A DNA stretch of 64,000 bases from Symsagittifera roscoffensis (GCF_963678635.1 NC_087065.1:10687579-10751578), one strand, 5' to 3'; positions 1 through 11,483 are shown, numbered from the stretch's first letter. Numbers and translations are program-made. Notes: generated by a model not told the origin, from the sequence alone.

Positions 1-149
1 CGAAACTAGTTTTTTCGAGACGAGTGACTGTTTCGTCTTCCTGTCACTACGTTTAATTCTGGGCTGCTTTTCTCCAGCTATCTGCTGTGAGGTCTACTCT
101 ACTTCAACGATGGGCGTCCCCTTCTTCCTGCTGTCGCTGTCGATTTCTC

Positions 150-535
150 TTTCTGCTTATCTTTAGATGATCATCTCTGAGTTGGCCTCCAGCTCTAACA
201 TGTTCCCAGGTTTGTCCAGATTCTCTGCTCCGATGAGGTCCCAAAACGAAACTAGCCTAGGCGCTGCTTTCTTAATTGCCGTGGAGGTCAATGTCTCTGG
301 ATTTACTCTGATGTATTTGTCCATCGCCTCCCACTCGATATGGGGGATGGCTGAGTCAGAGCAGTCTGAATCTGACCGGTTTGATGTTCCTTTTTCTTAC
401 CATCCTAGTCCTTTCGAAAGTTGTTTCTGTTACCTCCCCTGTCGTTCGATCTCTCCCGCTACTGGGATTCTTCTCACTGATCCTCACTGTTTTCTTTAAG
501 TTTTCGCTCTCTGGCTGGTTGTTGTTGTCGTCCAT
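150..535 (-). pseudogene. unrecognised retroelement-like coding remnant
   Basis: Read on the minus strand, 535 to about 377 is open and rich in charged and polar residues. After a one-base frame change, about 405 to 166 is open again and contains the segment AIPHIEWEAMDKYIRVNPET, then a short hydrophobic stretch (LVSFWDLIGAENL), before stops near 160. Base composition is more GC-rich than the neighbouring DNA, which suggests once-coding sequence. It lies just beyond the RNase H remnant of the gypsy element but does not look like integrase. I do not recognise the family; a retroelement Gag or accessory region is a guess. Confidence 0.25.
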
Positions 536-889
536 TTTTTGGATTATTTTGTAATTTCTCCAAACTTTAGCTATACGGCTGTACTGAATGAGATAATTTT
601 GAAAAACTGTCTTGTTGCAACGTTGAAAGTCTTGATTTTTTATCGGTTTCGTTCCGATCGAGACCTGTTTGTTTTGAACAGTTTTGGTTACCCTAGCAAC
701 CGTGAGATGACGTGTCTTTCTTTTAGCTATCGTCAGTTTTAGCTTCAGAATGTTCCAGAACTACTTTTTTCCGTTCGAGCCCCCTGTGTTGTTTAGCCGA
801 CTGCTTAAGCAGTAAAGAGCTTTGTAAAAGTCTCTAATGATGTTACAACGAAATTTTTGTCTGATGCCAATTCTGACCACGGTTCCCCG

Positions 890-1290
890 GTCGACTCTCT
901 TGATGCATAGTCCACTATCCCCAAATCCCTTTCCCGGGATATGTACTATTTTAAATTGGTAAGGTAGCAATTTGTCCGCCCATCTGGCGAGTCTGGGTTG
1001 ATACGTTCTGCTCGACCAAATCTCACCCAATGCTGACGCGAGAGCCTAATGATCTGCAGCTATTATAAACTCCTTTTACCAAAAGACATTTTTAAAATCG
1101 GTCTACCGACCAAACTTCTGCGATTAGTTCAAGCTCGTTGGTCGAATATTTGTTTTCTTGGGCGTTTAAGTATCGTGTTGCAATTGCAATTGGCATCCAC
1201 TCCCCATCCCCAGCTTTTTGATGGAAGTTTGCACCATGTCCACTATGGCTTGTTTTGGCATCGAATAGAGTTTCCTTCATGGGCTAATAA
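890..1290 (-). pseudogene. gypsy RNase H remnant
   Basis: Minus-strand 1280-1092 reads a frame containing FDAKTSHSGHGANFHQ, a decayed form of the retroelement RNase H start (normally a DAS motif), then WMPIAIATRYLNAQENKYST and ELELIAEVWSVDRF, which are hallmark segments of gypsy RNase H. After a frame change, 1030-930 reads RLARWADKLLPYQFKIVHIP, the end of the domain. The family degrades the RNA strand of the RNA-DNA hybrid. Two frames plus altered catalytic residues make this copy inactive. Confidence 0.7.
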
Positions 1291-1438
1291 TAATTTATCT
1301 TGGCGGTATTTTCAAAAATTTCTGATTGCTGTTGCCTCCATTGGAGTTTTTTTTACTGGCATTTTAATATTTTTCAGTTTTTTTCTCATTTTCAGCACGT
1401 AATAGTGGTCGAAGCTTATCCGTCAAACTTGCTTCGTT

Positions 1439-2450
1439 CGGAATAAATTTAGAGAGATGGTTAATGCTACCCAAGAACAATTTTAGTTGTTTAAGAGATT
1501 TGGGTGGGTTTAAATTTGATATCGCCTCTGTTCTCGTTATTTTGGAGTAATTCTGTTCGGTGATAAATTGTGACCGATACAGTTCACTTCAGTTTGAAAG
1601 AACTTACACTTAGAAAGTTTCAAAGCGAGGTTTTCATCATCGAGTTTTTTAATACCTCGAGAACCAATTTTTCGGTTTCCTTTTCGTCTCATTTTGAGAC
1701 GATTAAAATATCATCCGAAAAAAAATTGTGTTCCTAGAATGGTTTAATGTTCGATCTTTAGCCTTTTCGGAGTTCGATCCATAGCCCTTCCGGAATAAAT
1801 TTAGAGATGGTTAATGCCCGCCAGGAACTATTTTAGTTGTTTAAGAGATTTGGGTGGATTTCAATTGAGTATAACTTCTGTTTTTGGAATAATTCCGCTC
1901 GGTGATTATTTGTGACAGAGCCAGTTCACTTAAGTTTGAAAAAATTCTTACTTAGAAAGTTTTAAAGCGAGATTTTCAACATCGAGCTTCTTATTACCTC
2001 GAGAACCAACTTTTCGGGTTACTTTTTATGTTCTTTTGAGACGGTTGAAATATCATCCAAATAGAAAAATGTGTTCCTAGAATGGTTTAATTTTCGATCC
2101 ATAGCCTTTCAGGAGTTCGTTTCATAGCTTTTCCGGAATAAATTCAGAGAAACGGTTAATGCTAACCATGATCGATGTTAACTGTTTAAGAGATTTGGGT
2201 TGATTTAAATTGAGTATCGTTTCTGTTTTCGTTATTTTTCGAGTAATTTCGCTCGTGATGATTTGTGACCGTGCCAGTTCACATCAGTTTGAAAGCGCTC
2301 GCACGTAGAAAGTTTTAAAGCGAGGTTTTCATCATCGAGTTTTTTTTATCTCGAGGAACACTTTTTCGAGTTCCTTTTCGTTTCCTTTTGATACGTTTGA
2401 AATATCATCCAATTTTAATAAATGTGTTCCTACAATGGTTTAATTTTCGA
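1439..2450 (-). repeat. three tandem copies of the gypsy RT palm/thumb segment
   Basis: Three related blocks start with CGGAATAAAT at 1439, 1791 and 2134 (offsets 352 and 343) and each ends near GTGTTCCTA-AATGGTTTAA. Read on the minus strand, each encodes the same part of reverse transcriptase: a DDI (YxDD-type) active-site region, then a Leu/Lys-rich helix ending LKLSKCKFF in the clearest copy, then the thumb and connection ending KFIPE. All copies carry different stops and small indels. A normal element has one such segment, so this is a local tandem triplication inside the polymerase gene that then diverged. Confidence 0.75.
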
Positions 2451-2709
2451 TTAAACCATTGTATAATCGAAACTTTTGAAACTCTATTGGCATGTTGGCC
2501 AGACCATAGAACCCTGTAAGGAACATTGATGTCGCCGTTGCTTGTCTCCCTAAAATATTGAAATTGCATTGTTAAACTGTTTCAGCAGTTAACTTCAGTT
2601 GACTATGTGCATATTTCAATTCCAATACCGTGAGATACAGCGCTTTGGTCGTTTTCGCTGTTACGATTTGACTCACCCCGTCCAATAACTCATCAACGTT
2701 TAACAGTTG

Positions 2710-3150
2710 TTACTTATTTTTGTACAATTGTCTATCAATGGGTTTTGCATCCAATGCCAATTTTTTGGAGTCGTCTTTCTTCACCGTGATAACCATAGGA
2801 GCAATGAAACAATCGCTAATACATTTGTCTAGTTTCTCTGTGTGTCCATCCAATAGCAATTTTGTACATTCTGATTGGACTTTGTCGTGAATGTGATTGG
2901 GGATTCTTCTACCCTTTTCTTGTATTGCGCATAATGGATATTTAAACTTTGTACTGACAACATGATTTTTCGATTCCCCTTGGCGGTTAAATAGGTCTTT
3001 AAAATTAAAGTAAAATTGTATTTTTTCTAACCTCGATCTTTCCTTGGGTGCCGGTTTCTGAGTTGTGTGTATTCCCATTTTGCTTTGTAAATCCAGACCC
3101 AGAATGCATCTTGTACGGCGTTCTGTGATTAGAAACGATGCTTCTTTCAC
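2710..3150 (-). pseudogene. gypsy protease end and RT start
   Basis: This 146-residue open minus-strand piece begins with RCILGLDLQSKMGI, the ILGxD-like flap region that ends retropepsins in this clade. After a linker it reads GRRIPNHIHDKVQSECTKLL, followed by LDKCISDCFIAPMVITVKKD, the N-terminal fingers of a Ty3/gypsy reverse transcriptase. A related minus-strand frame at 3279-3542 probably carries more of the Gag/protease linker. The catalytic DTG/DSG of the protease is not clearly seen. The frame ends at 2710 and RT continues in the triplicated block to the left, so the product is truncated. Confidence 0.7.
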
Positions 3151-3589
3151 CTCCTATCTGCTGATTGGATGTCTGTTTTAGGCATTCCCAATATCAAAAT
3201 TGGGTGCTTGTTTCAGTCGAAAAACTGCTCTGACAGGTTTAGTATTTCCGCTGGGATGAATTTTGTATTGGTGGATCCCTACAGTATTAGCTTTGCCGTT
3301 GCCCAGTTTAAGAAAGATATCGGGCTCCCTGTACCTTTGGTCATATTTATAATTGGATTATCAATCCTCACCAACGCCTGTTGTGTTTTTATCTGTTCTG
3401 ACTGGGGATTCTTGCGTATATCAAACTTTTTGTTATTTTGTGTCTCCTTCCAACCCGGATGTCTTGAATCTTTGTTCTCTAGTCGATTTTCAATGTAATC
3501 ATTGATTTGTTCATTTGATGTGTAATCAGGTTCGATTGGCATGATCTCGAATTTATCACGAGAATGAAAGTTTTGAATCAGATCTTATT

Positions 3590-3960
3590 ATTCGTCTTAG
3601 TTTGTTGTGTTTTCCGTCAATTCGTTTATTTGTTGTGACCGGCACATCTTAGCGAAATGGTTGGATTTGTTACCTTTCTTAAATGACTTCCCCTATGCTG
3701 GACAATTTTTGAGATGTCGCTCCACAAAAGCTCTTCCACTTCTGTTACCCAGTTTATGGTCTGCACGGGGCCTTGCATTGCTCCTGATTTCGTTTGTTTT
3801 CCGTGTATACTGTTCTTTGTTCGGTCGTCTAGTGTTTTGACCTTTATTGCCTACTGCCATAATGGGTTCCTGCTCTATATTAATTTGTGACCCAGACAAA
3901 TGGCTTGCACTTGCAGTTTTGGCGTGTGGTTTCTGAAACGCTTGTAATGTTTGTTAACTC
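3590..3960 (-). pseudogene. gypsy Gag remnant with zinc-knuckle region
   Basis: The minus strand around 3725-3620 reads a nucleocapsid-like segment, NCPA then a TAG stop, then GKSFKKGNKSNHFAKMCRS. This resembles the CCHC-type knuckle of invertebrate gypsy Gag (a Cys-Pro-Ala start and an HFAKMC end), with the middle cysteines lost and a stop after CPA. The preceding minus-strand frame (3899-3730) is basic and Arg/Asn-rich, as expected upstream of a nucleocapsid. Gag coats the RNA in cytoplasmic particles. This copy cannot do so because the frame is interrupted. It lies upstream of the protease/RT piece on the same strand. Confidence 0.6.
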
Positions 3961-4130
3961 TGTTGGATTTTTATTGCTCGTCTTAGAACTTCTTTCGGTA
4001 TTAATGTTTCAAATATTAATGTATCTTGTAATACTGTATTTTCATCTTCGAAATGTGTAAATCCCTAACTAGTTTGTCGTCCAATATGCCTAGCTCCGCT
4101 ATCGCTGCTTGTGCAGTTAGAGCTGCTTGA

Positions 4131-4715
4131 AAGAACTCCAAGGTCTCTCCCATTTCTTGAGATCAAGTGAACAGTTGGTGTCTCTCGTACGCAACACTTT
4201 GTGTTTTTTCAAACGATATTTTAGCCAATATCACCATTTCTCTGAAATCAAGTCCCAGCTGCTTTTCTGGCTGCCATTTTCTTTTCTAGGGATCCCTCTT
4301 CATGGGTTGACCAAAAATGCTAATCAAGCAATTTTCTAATTTTCATATATGCAAAATGACTTTCGTACATTTTTCAGGCATTTCCATAAGTACATGAAAG
4401 GTCTATGATTAGTGATTTTTCATATATGGAAATTGTATGACTAGAATTTTCCCATAAAACAATTTGAAAAAAAAACTTTTTTTAAAAAATTTCATTTCAT
4501 TTCTTAAAATTTTTGGTTTAAGTTCATCACAAAAATCATGAATTACTCATAACTAAAGTCAGCAAAGTTTTTTTATTTTATTTAGTACAATACACCGAAT
4601 TTTATGCCAAAACAAGAAAGAATCACTTTGAAAATTCGATTACACCTTTTTACCAACATGTATGAATTTTGAATGATCAGTATTTTTTCCTAGACTTAGT
4701 TTATGGAATTGTTTG
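4131..4715. other. AT-rich stretch, no gene seen
   Basis: This is the spacer between the gypsy relic and the left inverted repeat of the polymerase element. It contains short CATATATG palindromes near 4345 and 4420 beside the words AAATTGTATGAC and TTTCATATATG. Those words are similar to ones repeated at 30690-31500, so it may hold a fragment of the same small repeat family. No reading frame here is convincing. Confidence 0.4.
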
Positions 4716-4990
4716 AGTATTATATGCGTGAGACGATCAGGTAGGGGGGGTGATGACCCCCATGTATTAACATAGGCTATAGAATATCCGGTCATCACCC
4801 TATGTATTAAGATAGGAAATAGACTTCCCAATGTATTAAGATAGTGAATAGGTTTCCGAATGTATTAAGATAGCAGGTTTCAGATGGTAACTTTTCTTCG
4901 GCGCTCGGTTTGAGATGGTAGGTTTCAGCAAAACTTTTGCCGCACGATCTTACCATGTTTTAAGATCCTCTGCACCAATCCGATAGGTTA
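4716..4990 (+). repeat. left terminal inverted repeat
   Basis: The strand-complement of this segment matches 20440-20862. Matching parts, from the outside in, are GATCGTCTCACGCATATAAT (complement), a G/C homopolymer (7 G here), the words ATGTATTAACATAG and GGTCATCACCC, three spaced copies of ATGTATTAAGATAG, TTTCAGATGGTAA, and GATCTTACCATGTTTTAAGA. The ATGTATTAAGATAG word repeats at roughly 30-bp spacing, which gives the terminus its own internal repeat structure that could serve as binding sites for a terminal or replication protein (inference). Confidence 0.75.
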
Positions 4991-5225
4991 TAGATTTTTT
5001 CGATGTCTTAAGATGTGATTTTAAAATTGTTTTAAACCATTTGAGTTTAATTGAAAATGTCTGAAACTATGCTGAAACCTAACTGAAGCATCAAATAAGA
5101 AATAATGTTTTTCAGAAAAAAAAATTAAAATACTGTAAACTGTTTTATTACAGTTGAAGAGTTAAATAACATATAAATCAATGCATAGTATGAAGTTTTA
5201 CTACAGTTTATAGGTTAAGTTAAAT

Positions 5226-8200
5226 TTACAAATTCAAGGGCTTAGTATGTATTCCATCATCAAGTACCTCCCTTTTTGGGTAAAAGTAACTGAGTCCTTT
5301 TTTAGTTTGTTCAATTGTTCCAAGTAAATGGTTGCAGGTTTTGAATCCGCGATTGGTCGACCTCAAAATTACAGCTTCGTCAATAACTCGTCTGTATTTA
5401 GACATTGGCCCATCCCCAGTGTCTTCTGGCGTTCTTTTGTTGAGTCCTTTGCTGCTAAATTTAAATTTGTCGCTCTTACTACCATAGCAGCAATACGTCT
5501 TCCTGCACAGGCACATCAATTTAGTGCAGCGAAATTCTTCTTTGAATAATCCAGGTTCTCGTTTGCTTTTTGTGAACAGCGCAGCATGTACGTGGAAAAA
5601 AATTCTCATCTGCATCAGCTATAAAGTCGTCTCTACAATCATTTCGACGAATTAGTGACCACTGAGCTTTCTTTTCAGGTAATTTACAATCGTCAAGGTT
5701 ATCTTCTGCTAATGCTAGGTAGAAAGAGTCCGTATCCATCTCCAACTCCTCGAATTTGTTCTCATCGCAATACTTGTGGAAGAAGTTGTAGAATAACTCC
5801 AACATTCTAAGTTTGGCCTATTGAAGAATGAAAAAACCTACAATAATTGGTTCCCTATGTTCAATTGTTGACTTCAATAGTTCTACTTCATGTAAGTCTT
5901 TTTTCACAACATTCAATCGCTTGAAAAACTTCACGTTTATCGCTTTGTGTGTCTTCTCATCGCCGAGATGTTTATTATCGTGTGTCTGGATCTGTCCATA
6001 ATTTGATAACCGTACGAGCTGTTACCGAGAAGCTTCATCGGCGCAGCAACAACTCCAGAATGTGGATTCTCGTCTCGTTCTCGTCGAGCATCAACAACAA
6101 ATTGAACAAAGTTGATGAAACATTTTCTAGGTGTGTACTCAACAAACTGATAAATTTTTGTACATTGAAGTCCAAGACTTAGATAGAAGTTAAGAAGAGG
6201 TGTGATGATTGTACCATTCTCTAATTTAAAACTCGAAATCAACATTCGTTGTGGGTTTTTCAACAAATCGTTTCCTTGGCATAGATTTTCATGAATTCTC
6301 CAATATCGTTTCGGCAGACGTCAATATTTTTGAATATTGGCGGAAAATTTGAAAATGTAGGCTTCAACTCGTCGGTAGCTATTAAATCGCATTGCACATA
6401 GCCAAAAAGAGATCTGTTCTTTATTTTTTCAAGTAAAGAATCAGTAGACAGAGGTCTTTTGTAAGGAAATTTTGTCTTGACATGATTGTTGACTGAAAAA
6501 TCTGTTTTGCAATGCCCCCACCACTCACACTCCCACATTTCCTGAATTTTGTAACCTCTTTCTTTTATCTACTCTCGTCTCAACTCATCCATTTCTCGCT
6601 TCTTGATAGTGAGCAGAAATGATAGTGGCAACCCATAGCTTCAAATACTGTTTTACAGCGATCGCAGTAACCATCAACATGAAAACAGTCAATTCTCTTC
6701 TGCTTTCTGGGTGTGTAAAATCTCTCAATTTTATACTCTGGTCTCAATTCTTGATAAAAGGACGTAACCATTTTCTCGAAATTTTTTGTTCTGTTATTTC
6801 CAGCTTTAAAGCGATCAGTTTCAGAGTCATACTCCCATCTTGTGTAAAGTCCAGTCGGCATCTCTTGGCACATTGAGAATGGATATAATTGGCTAGCGTC
6901 AATTCCAACTATTGTTTTGCAAATATATAGCGAGTTACGAAAATAAGTTTGATCGACAACAGTTTTTTGCGTAAAAACTATTGATGGACCACCAGTCATG
7001 TCTTCTCTATTTTTCTCACATAAATCCTTGTCTCCTTCAAAGAACGGGTAAAATTTGTGATTTGTCGACTTGTGTAAGCAGATATTTGCAAGATTTGGAA
7101 GCGTGCATCCCAGTTTTAGCATGTCAATTCACTTATCATGGTAAAACTATATCATCTTTTGCATAGCTTCAAGAGTAGGAACAATATCTTTGTTGTTATA
7201 CCATCGTAAGAAGTCTTTGAAAGTAATCATGCTGTGTTGTTTTCAGATGTTTTTCAAATAAGAGTAAATTTCAAAACCTGTTGGTGGAACTAACTGATTG
7301 AATATGTAATTTTTTCAGCGCACTTTGTTGATCAATTCCTCCATTAACTTCGAGAAGGCTGTGATTTCTCAGTTTGCTGAAAAAGGCTTCATATGGAGGC
7401 AATTCTGTACAGTCAAGCATGTCTGGACTGTCAAACCATTTGTAAGGGAAAAAACTTTTGGTTTCACTTGCTTTATAGGCTTTCAGAAACGAATCTAATG
7501 TTGTTGCCCCTCCAAGAAACTTCCTTATGTCCAGAAACTGAACATCTTCAACTTTGAATGATATGGAATCTTTTGCTTTTTAATGAATGTTGGTTCGATT
7601 TCTTTATCACATATAAGGTATGGAATCAAATAAGATTTGATAAGGTTCAGATCGTATCTGCCGCAATTAAAGCCGAACACCGGTAAGGTATTAACATAGC
7701 GCTCCAAATGCTGTTTCAAGACAACCAGCTGATTTTTTTGAATTGTTAAGAATTTTGTCGACATGTCATCTTCGTTGCCATCCTCAACCCATTCATCTTC
7801 ATAATCGAAGACTTCTAGTCTTTAAATTAAAATTCTAGCATTAAGTTCATCAAAGATCTTTTTGACTCGATCATTGGCAGTGTTTTCGATTTCTTGAAAC
7901 TTGGTTCTCATTTGTAGTTTACTTTTTCAGCCAGAACTTCCAATTGGAAACAAAAGCATTTATTAGAAGTTCTGGATCTTTTTCACACAAGAATATTGGA
8001 TCATCCTGCTGACTTGAAGATATTGAGACGGAAATAGGGACATGTTTTCCAATCCAAGTAACTGTTTGTGGGAACACAAATCGATTCGAAATCAAAAACT
8101 GCAACATTACAAAACAATTTCTGATCTTCAGTGTAGGGAATGTTGAAGCCATTCAATTTCTCAAATAATGGTTCCCGTAGTGTGTACGCGTTTTTGGGAT

Positions 8201-9474
8201 CAATATGTCGCACTCTATCTTTACACGTTAGCAGATGTCTGTTGAAGTTGTCTGATCTGTTGAAGAAACACTCACAGCTAGGACATCGAAAACACTTGGA
8301 GAAGGAATCGATATCATTCGTATGAATGATATGGTTGTTGAATCTTAACAATTTCACGGTTTTTTAAAATTTTCCAATACTTCGCCTAGCTAATTCTCCA
8401 ACATATTCTCCTTCCTGAATATCAAAATCGTAAATGAATACGTTACGTTCAACTATTCCCTCTACAAGAGGTAACTCATCAATGGCAACTCCGCGAAAAT
8501 TCTTCGGATCGTATCCAGATTTTGCTATAAACTCTGTGAACAGCTGAGATGTATGAGCATTGAGGTTAATATGACCATGCAAATACATTGTTAACGCACG
8601 GAAAAGGCAAATATGATCTTTGTTTGGTTGTTTATATTTATCCGATAAAAGACAGTTTACTGAATGTTTTTTCAGTAAAGGTTCAGGCAAGACAGAGTCT
8701 GGACATCCCATTGGGATGTTTTTTAGTAGTGCAGCAAAAATTGTAACATTTGTGATTAATTTGAACCTCCACTTTGTGTTCTGACGTTCTTAAGTGCATT
8801 GCTCCACGATATCAAACTTTTCAACTTTTCCCTGGGTTGAAATCAAATCCGCTTTCGTACACAGTAAATGCGATTTTCGAACAAATAAATATTTTTGTGT
8901 GCTTAGTAATACCGATATTCTCCGGTTTCGACAATACAAAGATAAAATCCAAGAGCGATATTAATTTTTGCAGCGGAATCCTGCTTGTTGAAGACTTCTC
9001 CAATCTTCTCGTTGATAATCTTGATATCTAACTTTGACACTTGAAAGTTAAATGCCTTATGTCTCCCATTCTCCATCTCAGTATCCACCAAGAAGTGTTG
9101 ACAAGCACTCAACTCCTCTTTGAGTTTCTCTCCATTATCTTCGTCCACCACAATCTTGTTCAAGTCAGCCGTCGTATCACTTGGTTTCCGTTGTTTCGCC
9201 CATGTTCTTTTCTCCGATGTTGTTAGAGAGAGTAGTAACTCGAAAACTCCTTCTCGCAAGACGAGCAAACCGTTGATTGCTTGGAAAATGATGGAGCATG
9301 TTTCTTGGCCTTGTGATAATTCATTTCTTGCTTTTTGTAAGTGAAATACTTACAATCAGGACAAGAAATAATCCCTGCTTGACAAATTTTGCGATGTCGA
9401 GCGGCATTGGCTCTACTGTACTCTTTAGCACAGTCCTTGCATTTCACTTTCTCATTCCTGTTGAGTCCTGGCAT
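5226..9474 (-). pseudogene. protein-primed family B DNA polymerase with N-terminal zinc fingers, broken
   Basis: The minus strand encodes, in order: MPGLNRNEKVKCKDC with CxxC/HxxxC fingers (9474-9290); a conserved linker (9268-8364); a second CxxC finger (about 8280-8210); exonuclease motif FDFESI (near 8085); exonuclease-type FNCGRYDLN (near 7660); polymerase motif A DASQLYPFSM (near 6895); motif B KLLGNSSYGY (near 6010); motif C DTDSFYL (near 5735); and a C-terminal KFSSKGLNKR followed by GLSYFYPKRE (5450-5270). These are the family B motifs of polymerases from linear plasmids, adenovirus-type viruses and Polintons, which replicate linear DNA from a protein primer. The frame is interrupted at least eight times by indels and by TAG and TGA stops, so the gene is dead. 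CCAAT boxes lie 240-300 bp upstream of the ATG. Confidence 0.85.
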
Positions 9475-9711
9475 CTGAAGACAAAGTAGGAGATTTAGCT
9501 TGTAGCAAAGTTAAATGAAAGTACATGGTACCTACAAAATTGGGAGATTTAAAAAGTCCCAAAAAATTATTAGATTATTTATACTTACTTTGAATTGTTG
9601 AAAATTTTTGAAAATAAGTTCAAGTAGTCATACAAAGTATAGAGCGATTGCTTTTAAGGTAAAGAAAATCAGATTGAATTGAGTTTTTGTTACTATTAGT
9701 TAAAGAAGAAA

Positions 9712-9771
9712 AATCAATCAGAATTGAGTTTTCTTTTATTTATCACTGTTTGTTGGAAGTCAACCAATCAG
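9712..9771 (-). promoter_or_regulatory. CCAAT-box promoter region between divergent genes
   Basis: AACCAATCAG at 9762-9771 is a textbook CCAAT box (the NF-Y type in animals). A variant, AATCAATCAG, sits at 9712-9721. The pair lies in the gap between the polymerase start (9474, minus) and the plus-strand frame starting near 9848, so it could serve either or both. The same box is found before other genes of this element. Confidence 0.4.
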
Positions 9772-9847
9772 AATCCAGCTTTTTCTAAAAATGAACTGTT
9801 TATTAAATTATAAAAAACCTTAATCATTGTTTCAAAAATTTGAAAAA

Positions 9848-10437
9848 ATGTCTATCGAAAAAACAACTGAATTTGCTCGAGTTACTTAAAAAGAAAAATA
9901 AAAATTCCAATTGATTTTCTTATTGATGAAATAGATGTTGACACTTACTTTTTGCATATTTTTTTGGACGTTTTTGTTGTCCAAAATAATAGAGTTATCC
10001 GACTAAGTACAGGTTTCTTCAGAGAAACTTACTCAATCAAAGAGTTTACTTTTGATCCACCTATTGCGTATCAAAGTTTTAAACTTACGGCTGAATTACA
10101 CCTCACAAGGAAAGAAATTTTGTTTACTCTTGAGATTTCGAAATTTAAAAAAAACTCGTACGGTAATATATCAAAGACTCTTTTTGTTCCCTACTCAACA
10201 CCCAAATTTGTTAAAATTCCTCAACTAATTTCTTTATTCCTTCATTTCTTTAAGGATTTTCAAAGTTCAAACTTCTGCTTGATCCGGTTTGGAATCAGAA
10301 TTCCAGAGGTTTGCTTTGAAAATTTCATCAACTTTGAGTTATCCTCCCAAATTTTCATCAAAATCAAAGAACTGGACTATCTACTCAAAAATCAGCAAAT
10401 TCTCATTGATTACATACAAAAAATTCAATTAACTTGA
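9848..10437 (+). pseudogene. unrecognised element protein, divergent from the polymerase
   Basis: An ATG at 9848 opens a short frame (MSIEKTTEFARVT, then a stop). After an apparent one-base shift in an A-rich run near 9890, a 180-residue frame continues to TGA-terminated position 10437. The protein is rich in Phe, Ile and Lys, with alternating hydrophobic segments such as IPQLISLFLHFFKDF, and no recognised motif. It is divergently placed to the polymerase gene with a 370-bp shared upstream region. A structural or DNA-binding protein is possible, but I see no evidence for a function. Confidence 0.4.
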
Positions 10438-10609
10438 TGAGAAGACTTGCAGAGATGCTACTTTTATTAATTTTCCTTCTTCTGCTACTTATATCGGCAA
10501 TATTTCTTATTTTTACTGCGAAAAACTTTTGATCATACATTTTGTGATTGCTTTCGTGTATATTTTTGTTTATTTGGAAGATTTAAGTCCTTAAAAGGTA
10601 AACTTTTGT

Positions 10610-10799
10610 CTGATTGGATACGACAACTAGAACAAAAATGAACATTTTTTTTATTGGAAACGACAATGTGTAAAAGTACCCAAAATGGAGCTTTGTTTCC
10701 GACTGGACACGACTTTTCTACAAGAATTCCATACAAAGAAACTGAAAACTGATTGGACAAGACTGCAATCTAAATAAGGAGAATCCACTCTGATTGGTT
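10610..10799 (+). promoter_or_regulatory. CCAAT-box cluster upstream of the 10989 gene
   Basis: Four spaced words of the form TGATTGGAYACGAC or close variants occur at 10610, 10650, 10698 and 10749, and a full CTGATTGGTT is at 10790. These are reverse-orientation CCAAT boxes about 200-380 bp before the ATG at 10989. The regular spacing (40-50 bp) and the conserved ACGAC tail suggest a designed upstream array and not chance. Confidence 0.45.
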
Positions 10800-10855
10800 A
10801 AACCCACACATTCGAGTTGAAGGTACCCCTCTCTCTTAACCAAAAATCATTTTAC

Positions 10856-10950
10856 TTTCAACTTACCCACCGTCAACTACCTCCTCTCTCAGCTCTAAAC
10901 ACTTTGATTTCAACTTAATATCCGTCAAATACTTCCCTCGCAGCTCTAAA
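10856..10950 (+). repeat. short tandem duplication in the leader of the 10989 gene
   Basis: Two 43-bp copies, 10856-10898 and 10908-10950, share TTTCAACTTA, CCGTCAA, CTTCC-type pyrimidine blocks and CAGCTCTAAA. They are pyrimidine-rich and end 38 bp before the ATG at 10989, so they may contain the transcription start or 5' untranslated region. Confidence 0.5.
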
Positions 10951-10988
10951 TCTTTCTTGTTTTTTTAAAACTCAATTTATTGCTCAAA

Positions 10989-11483
10989 ATGATCTTCTCA
11001 GTGCAAAACAGCAACCTGATGTATTCTGTAGACTTTTCGCCTGATCTAGTACAAATCCAAGTGCAAGAAACAATCTCTGGAGGTTTTCTGGCACGAATGG
11101 ACGTCTCAATCCAAGTCTGGCTCATGTTGGAAGTGATGCGAAGGGATTTCCAGGAGCATCATGTGACACAAGTACCCATGACCGAGAACCAACTTGAAGA
11201 AATGCAAATGATTGAGGAAGTTTCTGAGCATGTGGTAATGAACTACCCCGAGATTCCTGAGTCAAGATTTGTGGCTCAACCAGTCGACGACTTCCTCTTT
11301 CTTTGGGAGGAAGCAGGATCAACCGAAAACCCCATCACAATAGATGAAGATGAGGGTTTCTCAGAAACAATGACGCCTCAAAAAACCCCTCTACAACAAC
11401 CACCAGCAATGGAACCTCGTACAGCTCTGCGTTCTATAGAAAACCTCCAGAACTCTTCTGCTGCTCGACAGCTCTTTGATTAA
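10989..11483 (+). CDS. intact small acidic protein of unknown function
   Basis: An ATG at 10989 gives an uninterrupted 164-residue frame ending at TAA 11481-11483. The first 60 residues look folded (alternating hydrophobics, MIFSVQNSNLMYSVDFSPDL). The rest is acidic and turns into a Pro/Gln/Thr-rich tail (TPQKTPLQQPPAMEP), typical of a flexible end. AATAAT/TAAATA-type AT-rich sequence follows. It is the best-preserved gene of the TIR element and more GC-rich than its surroundings. CCAAT boxes and a duplicated pyrimidine-rich leader precede it. I do not recognise the family; an adaptor or regulatory protein of the element is only a guess. Confidence 0.55.
   Translation: MIFSVQNSNLMYSVDFSPDLVQIQVQETISGGFLARMDVSIQVWLMLEVMRRDFQEHHVTQVPMTENQLEEMQMIEEVSEHVVMNYPEIPESRFVAQPVDDFLFLWEEAGSTENPITIDEDEGFSETMTPQKTPLQQPPAMEPRTALRSIENLQNSSAARQLFD

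Larger units (their letters stand above)
745..4130 (-). mobile_element. degenerate Ty3/gypsy retrotransposon
   Basis: On the minus strand, from high to low coordinate, the pieces occur in Gag - protease - reverse transcriptase - RNase H order, as expected of a Ty3/gypsy element. The frames are broken by many stops and indels, and no integrase or long terminal repeats were found, so this is a dead, partial copy. The inner RT segment is present three times in tandem (1439-2450). The sequence from 4131 to 4340 may be further Gag remnant but is too decayed to assign. The large polymerase element begins about 600 bases further right. Confidence 0.75.

Noticed and set aside
5226-9474. In-frame TAG/TAA codons across the window as evidence of a UAR = Gln genetic code
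   Set aside because: In the polymerase remnant, in-phase TAG and TGA occur at places where Gln is not expected (7122-7190 and near 6570). The acid phosphatase exons use CAA/CAG freely for Gln and contain no internal UAR. Ordinary decay explains it.
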